Source: JBPEWY01 sp052032225 (GTDB lineage: Bacteria; Bacteroidota; Bacteroidia; Flavobacteriales; Flavobacteriaceae). From it: a stretch of DNA of 49,368 nt. The stretch's first letter is position 1; every line of letters starts with the position of its first letter. The DNA lies in contig JBPEWY010000067.1 of the NCBI GenBank assembly GCA_052032225.1, positions 1 to 49,368 on the forward strand. The letters are read 5' to 3'. Below, piece by piece: positions 34,657-42,771 of the stretch. The notes under the pieces were generated by a model. It had not been told where the DNA came from, did no database searches, and was given only the letters and a program-made list of their open reading frames with translations. The position numbers and the translations under genes are program-made.

Positions 34657-36240
34657 ATGATTACCGGAGAGAATTACATAGGATTTACAAGATCTGCTAA
34701 AGGCAACAGAGTATATAAAACTTTTAATCCGCAATTAAATCAAGAAAATCCGTATCAATTTATAGAAGCTTCACAAGAAGAGGTAGATAAAGCAGTAACA
34801 CTAGCTTCTGAGGCTTTTAAAGCATATAAATCAATTTCCAGAGATATAAAAGCAGCTTTCTTAAACGCGATTGCAAACGAAATTTTGGCATTGGGTGATG
34901 AACTTGTTAAAGTGTATTGCGCTGAGAGTGGTTTGCCAGAAGCCAGAGCTATTGGAGAAAGAAACAGAACAGTAGGTCAGCTTAAAAGCTTTGCAGAGCT
35001 GGTTAAAGAAGGAGCTTGGGTAGAAGCCACTATAGACACCGCCCAGCCGGATAGAAAGCCAATAGCTAAACCCGACTTACGAAAAATGTTAACTCCGCTA
35101 GGGCCTGTTGTGGTGTTTGGTGCCAGCAATTTTCCGTTGGCATACTCAACAGCAGGTGGCGATACCGCATCTGCTTTAGCAGCTGGATGCCCTGTTATTG
35201 TTAAATCGCACCCAATGCATGCAGGAACAGGAGAGCTGGTTGCCGGAGCTGTAATTAAAGCAGCTAAACAAACGGGCATGCCCGATGGAGTTTTCTCTAA
35301 TTTAAATAGTAGTGGCTTTGAAGTTGGCAAACAACTTGTGCAACACCCAAAAGTAAAAGCTGTGGGGCTTACCGGAAGCATTGCCGGTGGGAGAGCATTG
35401 TTTAATATGGCTGCTAACAGACCCGAGCCTATCCCGGTTTTTGCAGAAATGGGAAGTATTAATCCGGTAGTCTTATTGCCCAATGCTCTAAAAAATAGTG
35501 CTGAAAACTGGGCAGAAATTTATGCGAAGTCTATAACCTTAGGAACAGGACAATTTTGTACAAACCCCGGATTAATTTTAGGTTTAAAAAGTGATAGTTT
35601 AAATAACTTTATTAGTACGCTGGCTCAAGAAATAACTAAAATAGAGCCATCTTGTATGCTACATCCTAATATAGTTGGAGCGTATGAAAACAATAAAGCT
35701 AAAGTAAAATCTCAACAGGCAACAACAGTAGTAGCAGAGTATGCCAAACAAACCAAAGAGAATTATGCTAAACAAGCTGTTTTAACAGTAGAAGGAGCAA
35801 CTTTTTTAAACAATAAAACTTTACATCAAGAAGTTTTCGGTCCGTTTTCTATTGTGGTTCAATGTGAAGATTTAAACCAATTAGAGGCTATTTTACACAA
35901 TTTAGAAGGGCAGCTTACAGGAACAATAATTGGTGATGAAGAAGAAATTGCAACGCACCATACTATTGTGCAGGCGTTACAAAATAGAGTTGGCAGAATA
36001 ATTTTTAATGGAGTTCCAACAGGGGTCGAGGTTTGCCCTGCCATGCATCATGGGGGGCCTTATCCGGCTTCTACCGACAGCAGGTTTACAGCAGTTGGTA
36101 TTCATGCTATAAAACGTTGGGCAAGACCAATATGCTATCAAAATTGGCCTGAAAATTCACTACCTGAAGAACTTAAAAATAAAAACTCTTTGGGTATTTC
36201 TCGTTTAGTAAATGGGGTTTTAACCAAAGATAATATTTAG
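34657..36240 (+). CDS. Aldehyde dehydrogenase, probable 2-oxoglutarate semialdehyde dehydrogenase
   Basis: The 527-residue protein belongs to the NADP-type aldehyde dehydrogenase family that includes 2-oxoglutarate (alpha-ketoglutaric) semialdehyde dehydrogenase, whose members are about 525 residues. The catalytic nucleophile is C301 (GTGQFCTNPG) and the general base E264 (VFAEMGSINPV). A VVFGASNFPLAYSTAGGDT coenzyme segment and GVPTGVEVCPAMHHGGPYPAS near the C-terminus are also typical. It would oxidise the product of the preceding deaminase to 2-oxoglutarate. It starts 11 bases after that gene and is followed within 3 bases by the epimerase gene. Confidence 0.9.
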   Translation: MITGENYIGFTRSAKGNRVYKTFNPQLNQENPYQFIEASQEEVDKAVTLASEAFKAYKSISRDIKAAFLNAIANEILALGDELVKVYCAESGLPEARAIGERNRTVGQLKSFAELVKEGAWVEATIDTAQPDRKPIAKPDLRKMLTPLGPVVVFGASNFPLAYSTAGGDTASALAAGCPVIVKSHPMHAGTGELVAGAVIKAAKQTGMPDGVFSNLNSSGFEVGKQLVQHPKVKAVGLTGSIAGGRALFNMAANRPEPIPVFAEMGSINPVVLLPNALKNSAENWAEIYAKSITLGTGQFCTNPGLILGLKSDSLNNFISTLAQEITKIEPSCMLHPNIVGAYENNKAKVKSQQATTVVAEYAKQTKENYAKQAVLTVEGATFLNNKTLHQEVFGPFSIVVQCEDLNQLEAILHNLEGQLTGTIIGDEEEIATHHTIVQALQNRVGRIIFNGVPTGVEVCPAMHHGGPYPASTDSRFTAVGIHAIKRWARPICYQNWPENSLPEELKNKNSLGISRLVNGVLTKDNI

Positions 36241-36243
36241 GTA

Positions 36244-37254
36244 ATGGCTAAGCACATATTTAAGTGTATAGACGCGCATACTTGTGGTAATCCGGTTAGA
36301 GTGGTTGTAGCGGGGAAACCTAATCTTACAGGAGCTACGATGAGTGAGAAAAGACAGCATTTTATAAAAGAATTTGATTGGATTAGAACCGGGTTAATGT
36401 TCGAGCCCAGAGGACATGACATGATGAGTGGTAGTATGCTGTACGAGCCACATAATCCGGAAAACGATTTTGCTATTTTGTTTATAGAAACTTCAGGGTG
36501 CTTACCCATGTGTGGTCATGGCACAATTGGTACTGTTACAGTAGCAATTCAAGAAAAATTAATACAACCCAAAAACCCCGGAAGAATTAAAATGGAAGCT
36601 CCTGCAGGAGTTGTTACAATAGAGTATGAGCAAGAAAACAATCGAGTAAATTGGGTTAAGCTTACAAATGTTAAAAGCTTTTTGGCAGCATCAGAGCTAA
36701 CAATAAATTGCCCCGAGCTAGGAGAGCTCGTTTTTGATGTTGCTTACGGAGGAAACTATTATGCAATCATAGATCCGCAAAAGAACTTTAGTGGAATTCA
36801 AGATTTCACGGCAAGTAAATTAATTCAGTATTCACAAGCAATTCGTCAAAAAATAAATCAAAAATATCCAGATTTGTTTATTCATCCGGAGAATAGCACT
36901 ATACGCGATGTATCGCATATACTATGGACAGGAGAGCCAATAGATGCCACATCTAATGGGCGTAATGCAGTTTTTTACGGAGATAAAGCAATAGATAGGA
37001 GCCCATGTGGTACAGGAACTTCGGCCAGGATGGCACAATTGCACGCTAAAGGGAAGTTAAAAAAAGGAGAACTTTTTGTGCACGAAAGTTTTATAGGAAG
37101 TAAATTTATTGGTTGTATTGAAGAAGAAACCACATTAGCAGGGCAACAAGCAATAATACCAAGTATAAAAGGATGGGCAAAGGTTTATGGATACAACACA
37201 ATTATTATTGATGATGAAGATGATCCATATGCTCATGGTTTTCAGGTAATTTAA
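36244..37254 (+). CDS. lhpA: 4-Hydroxyproline 2-epimerase
   Basis: The 336-residue protein belongs to the proline racemase family. Both catalytic cysteines are present: C90 (PMCGHGTIG) and C255 (SPCGTGTSARMA). This separates it from trans-3-hydroxyproline dehydratases, which have Thr at the second position. Epimerases and racemases share the Cys pair; the neighbouring hydroxyproline genes favour conversion of trans-4-hydroxy-L-proline to cis-4-hydroxy-D-proline. No signal peptide is present, so it is cytoplasmic. It precedes the FAD oxidase, which would act on its product. Confidence 0.9.
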   Translation: MAKHIFKCIDAHTCGNPVRVVVAGKPNLTGATMSEKRQHFIKEFDWIRTGLMFEPRGHDMMSGSMLYEPHNPENDFAILFIETSGCLPMCGHGTIGTVTVAIQEKLIQPKNPGRIKMEAPAGVVTIEYEQENNRVNWVKLTNVKSFLAASELTINCPELGELVFDVAYGGNYYAIIDPQKNFSGIQDFTASKLIQYSQAIRQKINQKYPDLFIHPENSTIRDVSHILWTGEPIDATSNGRNAVFYGDKAIDRSPCGTGTSARMAQLHAKGKLKKGELFVHESFIGSKFIGCIEEETTLAGQQAIIPSIKGWAKVYGYNTIIIDDEDDPYAHGFQVI

Positions 37255-37281
37255 AATAGGTAACATATAAATCTGCTGATT

Positions 37282-38529
37282 TTGAAAAATTGCGTTGTAA
37301 TAGGGGGCGGAATAATAGGGCTAAGTACAGCTTATTATTTGCTTAAAGAAGGCCACAAAGTAACGGTTATAGACATGACTCCTATTAATGAAGGAGCCTC
37401 TTTTGTTAATGCCGGCTATATTACACCAAGCCATATAATTTCGTTAGCTTCTCCGGGAATGATGGCTAAAGGTATTAAGTGGATGTTTAATTCTTCGAGC
37501 CCGTTTTACATGAAACCCAGACTTAATGCAGATTTTTTAAAGTGGGCTTGGAGCTTTAATAAATCGGCTACAAATAGTAAGGTAAAAAAAGCAATTCCTA
37601 TAATAAAAGAAATTAATCTGTTTAGCAGAGATCTTTACCAAGATATATATAACTCAGGAGATTTAGGAGATTTTCAGTGGGAGCGTAAAGGGCTACTGAT
37701 GCTTTATAAAACAGATAAAGCCGGAGAAGAGGAACTTAAAGTGGCAGAGCTTGCTAAACAAGAAGGATTAACCGTAAAACCACTAACGCAACCGGAGCTT
37801 GCAGCCTTAGAGCCCAACATTAATAGCCAAGTAAAAGGTGGTATTCATTATGAGTGCGATGCGCACACAACCCCTAATGAACTTATGCAAAAGCTAAAGT
37901 TTTATTTAGCTTATAATGGTGTTGAGTTTGTTCAAGAAAAAGTTACAGACTTTAGCATTTACAACAGTAAAATAACTTCAATTAAAACGAATAAAAAGGA
38001 GTACAAAGCAGACGAGTTTGTTTTGGCAACCGGAGCGTGGAGCAAACAATTGGCAAAAAAGTTAAATATTAACTTACTATTAGAGGCCGGTAAAGGATAC
38101 AGAATTAATGTTTTTAAAAAAACAAACATTCAATACCCTGCAGTTTTGTTAGAAGCTAAAGTTGCTGTTACACCTATGCGGGGCTTTACTCGTTTTGCGG
38201 GTACTATGGAGCTCTCAGGCATAAATAATACCATTAACAAAAAAAGGGTAGAAGCTATTGCAAATGCTGCTCAGCAATACTATAAAAACATAACAATTAC
38301 TAAAACAGAGATTAATGATGCTCAATGTGGTTTAAGACCGGTTTCTCCGGATGGGCTGCCTTACATAGGTAAAAGTAATAAGTGTAATAACTTAACTTTT
38401 GCTACCGGGCATGCCATGATGGGATGGAGTCTGGGGCCTGCTACGGGCAAACTCATATCAGAGCTAATTAGTAATAAACCGTTATCTATTAATATAGACG
38501 CTTTTAGTCCGGACAGAAAGTTTAAATAA
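37282..38529 (+). CDS. FAD-dependent D-amino acid oxidase/dehydrogenase, probable D-hydroxyproline dehydrogenase
   Basis: The 415-residue DadA-family flavoprotein opens with the dinucleotide motif VVIGGGIIGLSTAYYL and ends with the FAD-contact segment TFATGHAMMGWSLGPATGKLI. The start is the TTG at 37282, as no ATG lies at a suitable distance before the FAD motif. In the operon it would oxidise cis-4-hydroxy-D-proline to delta1-pyrroline-4-hydroxy-2-carboxylate, the substrate of the DapA-family deaminase. Single-chain forms of this enzyme are known besides the three-subunit type. It is the last gene of the operon and follows the epimerase after 27 bases. Confidence 0.87.
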   Translation: MKNCVVIGGGIIGLSTAYYLLKEGHKVTVIDMTPINEGASFVNAGYITPSHIISLASPGMMAKGIKWMFNSSSPFYMKPRLNADFLKWAWSFNKSATNSKVKKAIPIIKEINLFSRDLYQDIYNSGDLGDFQWERKGLLMLYKTDKAGEEELKVAELAKQEGLTVKPLTQPELAALEPNINSQVKGGIHYECDAHTTPNELMQKLKFYLAYNGVEFVQEKVTDFSIYNSKITSIKTNKKEYKADEFVLATGAWSKQLAKKLNINLLLEAGKGYRINVFKKTNIQYPAVLLEAKVAVTPMRGFTRFAGTMELSGINNTINKKRVEAIANAAQQYYKNITITKTEINDAQCGLRPVSPDGLPYIGKSNKCNNLTFATGHAMMGWSLGPATGKLISELISNKPLSINIDAFSPDRKFK

Positions 38530-38698
38530 TTGATAATCAGCAATATGGTATTTTTTTGTATCTTTACAGATAGCACTTCCTCCTAACCATTAAAATCCAT
38601 CTCGATTTTTCCCACGTCTTTTTCAAATCGTTTGGTGTAATGCCTCAAATTCTAATTGGTATTAACAACCAACTATATACTAATTTAAATTTTTTATT

Positions 38699-39520
38699 AT
38701 GAAAAAGACAAAAGGATTAATTACAATGGTAATGGTGCTATTACTATTGTGGACAGTTAAACTGCATTCACAAGAAAGTCCGGCTTTTATTGCAGTTACT
38801 ACCATGCATTGGAACATGGATTACGAAAACTTTAATATGGACAGCTGGAAAGCCGTAGAAAAAGAGTTTTTAGACAAAATTGTTAGTAAAAACGAATTTA
38901 TTTTAGCGTCTTCTGTTTACTTGCATCATTACACGCCAGATAATAGAGAACTTGTTTTTGTACAAGCATTTAAGTCTTGGGAAGATATGGGTAAGTTTGC
39001 AGCAAGAAACCAAGAATTAGCAAAAGAAGCTTGGCCTGACCAAGCAGAACGTGATGCTTTTTTTGAAAAACGTAATGCTTATTATGCAAACTATCATTCT
39101 GATGAGATTTATAGTACCTTGCCAAATGTATTACCAATTGCTGCAGATAACAACAAAGCATTAATTACATACTTAAGAAAAAGCCAACTTGCCTTTCCTG
39201 AAAATGGTTCTCAAGAAGAATTTTTGTCTATGCACAAACAATACGTAAACAATGTATTAGCTAAAAACAATTTACTTGCAGGTTACTATCCGAATGCACA
39301 CGCTTGGGGATCAGACAATAGAGAGTTTATTGAAGCATTTTTTGTTAATGATATGAAAGATTTAGATGCTATGTTAGATAAAAATGGAGAGCTTTTTAGA
39401 GCGCATTGGGATACCGATGAAAAACGTAAAGCTTTTAATGAAAAAATGGGCAAGTACTTTACCGGTGTTCATGGCGATTATGTTTACAGTTTAGTTCCTG
39501 AGCTCAGTAAAAAAATGTAA
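38699..39520 (+). CDS. Secreted protein with two copies of one unknown domain
   Basis: The 273-residue protein has a signal peptide (about 1-24, ending near LHSQ). The mature part is two copies of one alpha+beta unit, about 28-142 and 155-267. Aligned without gaps, residues 81-142 and 206-267 share 20 of 62 identities, including DNRE, a buried tryptophan (W112/W237) and the H-x-D-x-x-YS-x-x-P ending. I do not recognise a named family; the look is of a dimeric alpha/beta-barrel (antibiotic-monooxygenase or NIPSNAP-like) unit, but no active-site signature is seen. A -7-like TATCTTTA at 38559-38566 suggests a leader of about 125 bases. Confidence 0.8.
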   Translation: MKKTKGLITMVMVLLLLWTVKLHSQESPAFIAVTTMHWNMDYENFNMDSWKAVEKEFLDKIVSKNEFILASSVYLHHYTPDNRELVFVQAFKSWEDMGKFAARNQELAKEAWPDQAERDAFFEKRNAYYANYHSDEIYSTLPNVLPIAADNNKALITYLRKSQLAFPENGSQEEFLSMHKQYVNNVLAKNNLLAGYYPNAHAWGSDNREFIEAFFVNDMKDLDAMLDKNGELFRAHWDTDEKRKAFNEKMGKYFTGVHGDYVYSLVPELSKKM

Positions 39521-39532
39521 ACTATAGTAACT

Positions 39533-39569
39533 AAGTTGTTTGGGAAACTTGCTTCCCAAACAACTTTTT
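39533..39569. terminator. Strong convergent terminator
   Basis: A perfect 14-base-pair stem (39533-39546 with 39553-39566) and a six-base loop are followed by T residues on the plus strand. It ends the duplicated-domain gene and overlaps the stop region of the converging DUF4407 gene. A weaker A-rich left flank could also serve the minus strand. Confidence 0.85.
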
Positions 39570-40668
39570 ATAAACTCTTTTTTTGATGCTCATAAAAAGC
39601 GTCTGCTTGTAGTTGCATGAGCTCTCTGGCGCGTTGTTTTTTATAATTATATAACTCTTCTTCTTTAGTTATATCATTATAAACAGTATCATTAATAGCA
39701 GCATCTGTTGCTAACATATGTTTTCGCTGATTTTGTTTTTGAGCCACCCATGTTTTTGCAGTATTTTCTATGTCTTCAAGTTTTAAATCGTATTCTCCTT
39801 TTGGCGCTAATAGTTTAGAAAGTATCGGAGCAGTTTCTATGGCTAAAAACAATAAGAAAATAAAAAATGATGGTAACCAAGGTAATTTATTAAGTGCATT
39901 AATTCTTGCCATTAACCCATCAAACCCATCAATAGTTGGTTGTGTTTGATTTACTTTAGTAGTATACGCTGAAGTTAATGAAGCAATTTCTGCTTCTTTG
40001 TTATTAATTTTAGCATTATTAGTTTTGCGTAGTTCTTGCAATTCGGCTAAAGCCATATCATGTTTTTCTCTTTTTTCTTTATAAACAGGTCCTTTACCTA
40101 TTTTCATGGTTCCGGCAGTACCTTCGGCTTCAGAGATATATGTACTATAAAGAGAATTAACCTCGGTCTCTTTTTGGGTTATTTCGGCTTTTAATTCATT
40201 AATCTCATTTTGTAGGGTTGTAATTTTAGGCGAAAACTGTTCTGCTATTTGATTTTGATTGAGTACAGTTAGCTGATTTTTTTCTTCTAATAAAACCCTG
40301 TCTATTTCTTTTTCAAATATTTTAAGCTCTAAAGGTTTGGCAATTACTATAGCTATAATAACAGCTAATAAAATTCTGGGAGTAGCTTGCAGCAGCTCAT
40401 TTTTAAAAGAATTTCTTTTTTTTATAGTAGATACAATAAACCTATCTAAATTAAAAATTAAGAGCCCCCAAATTAAGCCAAAAGCAAGAGCAATGTAAAG
40501 ATTGTCAAAAACGGTGTAAAGCGCATAAGACGAAGCTAAAAAAGCCATTACAGCAGTAAAAAATACAGTGCCTCCTATACCGGCTTGTTTAATTTGTTCT
40601 GATTTTGAACATTCAGAGAGGATGTCTTGGTCTGCCCCAGAGCACATCCAGAAAAAGCGTTTAATCAT
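39568..40668 (-). CDS. DUF4407 membrane protein with coiled coil
   Basis: The 366-residue protein matches DUF4407: it starts with a CSGADQDILSECSKSEQ segment, then has membrane helices at about 30-50, 57-75 and 95-112. A long coiled-coil (about 125-255, rich in Glu, Gln and Lys) extends outside the membrane before a fourth helix (about 268-285, SFFIFLLFLAIETAPILSKL). A charged C-terminal cytoplasmic tail completes it. The function is unknown. It is transcribed alone on the minus strand, downstream of the M20 peptidase and its terminator. Confidence 0.9.
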   Translation of the reverse strand: MIKRFFWMCSGADQDILSECSKSEQIKQAGIGGTVFFTAVMAFLASSYALYTVFDNLYIALAFGLIWGLLIFNLDRFIVSTIKKRNSFKNELLQATPRILLAVIIAIVIAKPLELKIFEKEIDRVLLEEKNQLTVLNQNQIAEQFSPKITTLQNEINELKAEITQKETEVNSLYSTYISEAEGTAGTMKIGKGPVYKEKREKHDMALAELQELRKTNNAKINNKEAEIASLTSAYTTKVNQTQPTIDGFDGLMARINALNKLPWLPSFFIFLLFLAIETAPILSKLLAPKGEYDLKLEDIENTAKTWVAQKQNQRKHMLATDAAINDTVYNDITKEEELYNYKKQRARELMQLQADAFYEHQKKSL

Positions 40669-40734
40669 AGCGTTCTGTTGTTATCTGATTGATGAATAAT
40701 TAGTTATAGAACGCTATTTATTGTAAAATGTTAC

Positions 40735-40761
40735 AAAAAAGCCTCGTTTTAACGAGGCTTT
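40735..40761 (-). terminator. Intrinsic terminator after the M20 dipeptidase gene
   Basis: AAAGCCTCG and CGAGGCTTT flank a short T/A loop (40738-40761). On the minus strand the hairpin is followed by six T residues, seen as A residues at 40735-40740. Confidence 0.83.
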
Positions 40762-40767
40762 AATATA

Positions 40768-42156
40768 TTACTTGTGTAACTCAGTGAAATATTTGTAAAA
40801 CCAAGGAATGGTTTCTATGCCTTTTAGGTAGTTCCAGATTCCAAAATGCTCATTAGGCGAATGTATTGCATCACTATCTAACCCAAATCCCATTAGAATG
40901 GTCTTGCTTTTTAACTCTTTTTCAAAAAGCGATACAATTGGAATGCTACCACCACTTCGTTGAGGTATTGGAGTTTTACCAAAAGTAGTTTCGTAGGCTT
41001 TTGCAGCCGCTTTATATCCGGTACTATCTATAGGAGTTACATAGCCTTGCCCTCCGTGATGCGGGATTACTTTTACTTTAACCGATGGCGGAGCAATTTT
41101 TGTAAAATGCTCGGCAAATAATTGTGTTATTTCTTGCCAATCTTGATTTGGTACTAAACGCATCGAAATTTTAGCATATGCTTTACTGGGGATAACCGTT
41201 TTTGCACCTTCGCCGGTGTAACCACCCCAAATACCATTAACATCTAGAGTTGGTCTTATGGAATTACGTTCATTTGTAGTATATCCTTTTTCTCCGTGAA
41301 CATCATTTATATCTAACGCTTTTTTATATTCGTCTAAAGAGAAAGGCGCTTTAGCCATTTGCTCACGCTCTTCTTCAGATAGTTCTACAACTTTATCATA
41401 AAACCCCGGAATTGTTATTTTGTTATTTTCATCGTGTAAAGATGCAATCATTTTTGCCAAAATATTAATAGGATTGGCAACTGCACCACCATATAAACCG
41501 GAGTGTAAATCTCTATTAGGACCTGTAACTTCTACCTCTACGTAGCTTAATCCTCTTAATCCGGTAGTAATAGAAGGTACATCTTTAGCAATCATTCCGG
41601 TGTCTGAAATTAAAATAACATCGTTTGCAAGTTTTTGTTGATTTCTCTCTACAAACCAACTTAAACTTTTAGAGCCAACCTCTTCTTCGCCTTCAATCAT
41701 AAATTTCACATTACACGGCAGCTGATTGGTTTTGGTCATAAACTCAAGAGCTTTTACGTGCATGTAAAACTGTCCTTTATCATCACAAGCACCACGGGCA
41801 AAAATTGCACCTTCCGGATGTATAGAAGTTTCTTTAATTACGGGTTCGAAAGGATCGTTTTCCCATAATTCAACCGGATCTGGTGGTTGTACATCATAAT
41901 GACCGTAAACTAATACGGTAGGCAAATTGGCATCTATTATTTTTTCGCCATAAACAATAGGATAGCCGGGAGTTTCACAAATTTCTACAAAATCGCATCC
42001 GGCTTCTTGTAGTGCTGTTTTAACAGCTTCTGCCGTATTTAAAACATCTTGCGAAAAAGCAGGATCTGCACTAACCGAAGGGATTTTTAAAAGTTCAATA
42101 AGTTCGTTTATAAATCGGGATTTATGTTCCTCTATATAGGAAGCAACGTTTTCCAT
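40768..42156 (-). CDS. M20-family dipeptidase
   Basis: The 462-residue protein is a two-zinc peptidase of the CNDP2/M20 dipeptidase type. Metal-site motifs are GHYDVQP (about residue 85), FARGACDDKGQ (bridging Asp, about 115), EGEEEVGS with the catalytic Glu and a ligand Glu (about 150), SDTGM (about 180) and IHSPNEHF near the C-terminus. The family lid domain lies between about 190 and 330. No signal peptide is present, so it acts in the cytoplasm on dipeptides. It is a lone minus-strand gene. Confidence 0.93.
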   Translation of the reverse strand: MENVASYIEEHKSRFINELIELLKIPSVSADPAFSQDVLNTAEAVKTALQEAGCDFVEICETPGYPIVYGEKIIDANLPTVLVYGHYDVQPPDPVELWENDPFEPVIKETSIHPEGAIFARGACDDKGQFYMHVKALEFMTKTNQLPCNVKFMIEGEEEVGSKSLSWFVERNQQKLANDVILISDTGMIAKDVPSITTGLRGLSYVEVEVTGPNRDLHSGLYGGAVANPINILAKMIASLHDENNKITIPGFYDKVVELSEEEREQMAKAPFSLDEYKKALDINDVHGEKGYTTNERNSIRPTLDVNGIWGGYTGEGAKTVIPSKAYAKISMRLVPNQDWQEITQLFAEHFTKIAPPSVKVKVIPHHGGQGYVTPIDSTGYKAAAKAYETTFGKTPIPQRSGGSIPIVSLFEKELKSKTILMGFGLDSDAIHSPNEHFGIWNYLKGIETIPWFYKYFTELHK

Positions 42157-42213
42157 TAAGCAGTAGTTTGTTTTTTCAAAAATACAAAAAAGAACTTTTT
42201 AAGAAATGCTTAT

Positions 42214-42242
42214 TTGCAATTAGAAAAATTGATTTATATTTG
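42214..42242 (+). promoter_or_regulatory. Promoter for tRNA-Leu(TAG)
   Basis: TTG (42214-42216), an 18-base spacer and TATATTTG (42235-42242) give an exact consensus promoter that ends 16 bases before the tRNA. Confidence 0.78.
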
Positions 42243-42258
42243 CACGCACAATTTTACT

Positions 42259-42343
42259 GCGGGTGTGGTGGAATTGGTAGACACGCTAGACTTAGGATCT
42301 AGTGCCGCAAGGCGTGGGGGTTCGACTCCCTTCACCCGCACCA
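42259..42343 (+). tRNA. tRNA-Leu (anticodon TAG)
   Basis: A class II tRNA. The acceptor arms GCGGGTG (42259-42265) and CACCCGC (42333-42339) pair perfectly. The discriminator is A42340 and CCA is encoded at 42341-42343. The anticodon stem CTAGA/TCTAG (42286-42290, 42298-42302) encloses TAG at 42293-42295, which reads CUA. The variable arm is long. Unlike the other two tRNAs in the window, this one encodes its CCA end. Confidence 0.98.
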
Positions 42344-42371
42344 AAGCTCTCAAATTTCTGAGAGCTTTTTT
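42343..42371 (+). terminator. Intrinsic terminator after tRNA-Leu(TAG)
   Basis: AAAGCTCTCA (42343-42352) pairs perfectly with TGAGAGCTTT (42359-42368), followed by T residues. The stem begins on the last base of the encoded CCA, so it is very close to the mature tRNA end. Confidence 0.85.
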
Positions 42372-42399
42372 GTTTTAATAACAGTAAGCTATTATAAAT

Positions 42400-42431
42400 A
42401 AAAATCGCTTCCTGAAAGGGAAGCGATTTTT
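42400..42431. terminator. Bidirectional terminator for the small lipoprotein gene
   Basis: AAAAATCGCTTCC (42400-42412) pairs with GGAAGCGATTTTT (42419-42431). The A and T flanks give a U run in either direction. The main client is the minus-strand lipoprotein gene, whose stop is at 42451. Confidence 0.85.
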
Positions 42432-42450
42432 GTTCTTTGGTGTGTGTTTA

Positions 42451-42744
42451 CTACATAGAATCGGTAGTTTTCTCTACCTCTTCTGCAGCTTTTTCTATAG
42501 CCTTACCGGCTTCTTTTGCTTGTTTGCCAACTTCTTTGGTTTCATCAATTGCATTATCTATAGATTCGCCCATTTTCTCGAAAGCTCCTTCAGTTTCTTT
42601 TTCTATTTCTTGGGCAGTTTTTTTCATTTCGTCGGCTGCTTCTTCAACAGCTTCCACATTATTGTTGTTTTTTGTATCTCTACAAGAAACTAAAAAAGCT
42701 CCTATTAAACTTGCGCAAAATAAAGCTATAAGTACTCTTTTCAT
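42451..42744 (-). CDS. Small acidic lipoprotein with amphipathic helical repeats
   Basis: The 97-residue protein has a lipoprotein signal (MKRVLIALFCASLIGAFLVSC) with lipidated cysteine C21. The mature part is an uninterrupted Lys/Glu/Ala helix of about 65 residues with repeating units (EEAADEMKKTAQEIEKE, then EVGKQAKEAGKAIEKAAEEVEK) like late-embryogenesis-abundant proteins. The sequence cannot support an enzymatic role; envelope stress or a structural role is a guess. The long reading frames on the opposite strand are a by-product of its low complexity. It lies 27 bases downstream of waaA, on the same strand. Confidence 0.85.
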   Translation of the reverse strand: MKRVLIALFCASLIGAFLVSCRDTKNNNNVEAVEEAADEMKKTAQEIEKETEGAFEKMGESIDNAIDETKEVGKQAKEAGKAIEKAAEEVEKTTDSM

Positions 42745-42771
42745 AAACTAAATTTTTTTGGTTTTTGTGTT

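Noticed and set aside
34977..35483. A 168-residue open frame on the minus strand inside the aldehyde dehydrogenase gene
   Set aside because: It lies wholly antisense to a gene with clear catalytic motifs, has no recognisable domain, and its composition is what the reverse of that gene would give.
36244..37254. Proline-racemase-family gene as trans-3-hydroxyproline dehydratase
   Set aside because: Both catalytic cysteines (C90 and C255) are present; the dehydratase has Thr at the second site.
42430..42751. Two long plus-strand frames rich in Phe and Ser
   Set aside because: They are the reverse strand of the Lys/Glu/Ala-rich lipoprotein; a lipoprotein signal and terminator support the minus-strand gene instead.
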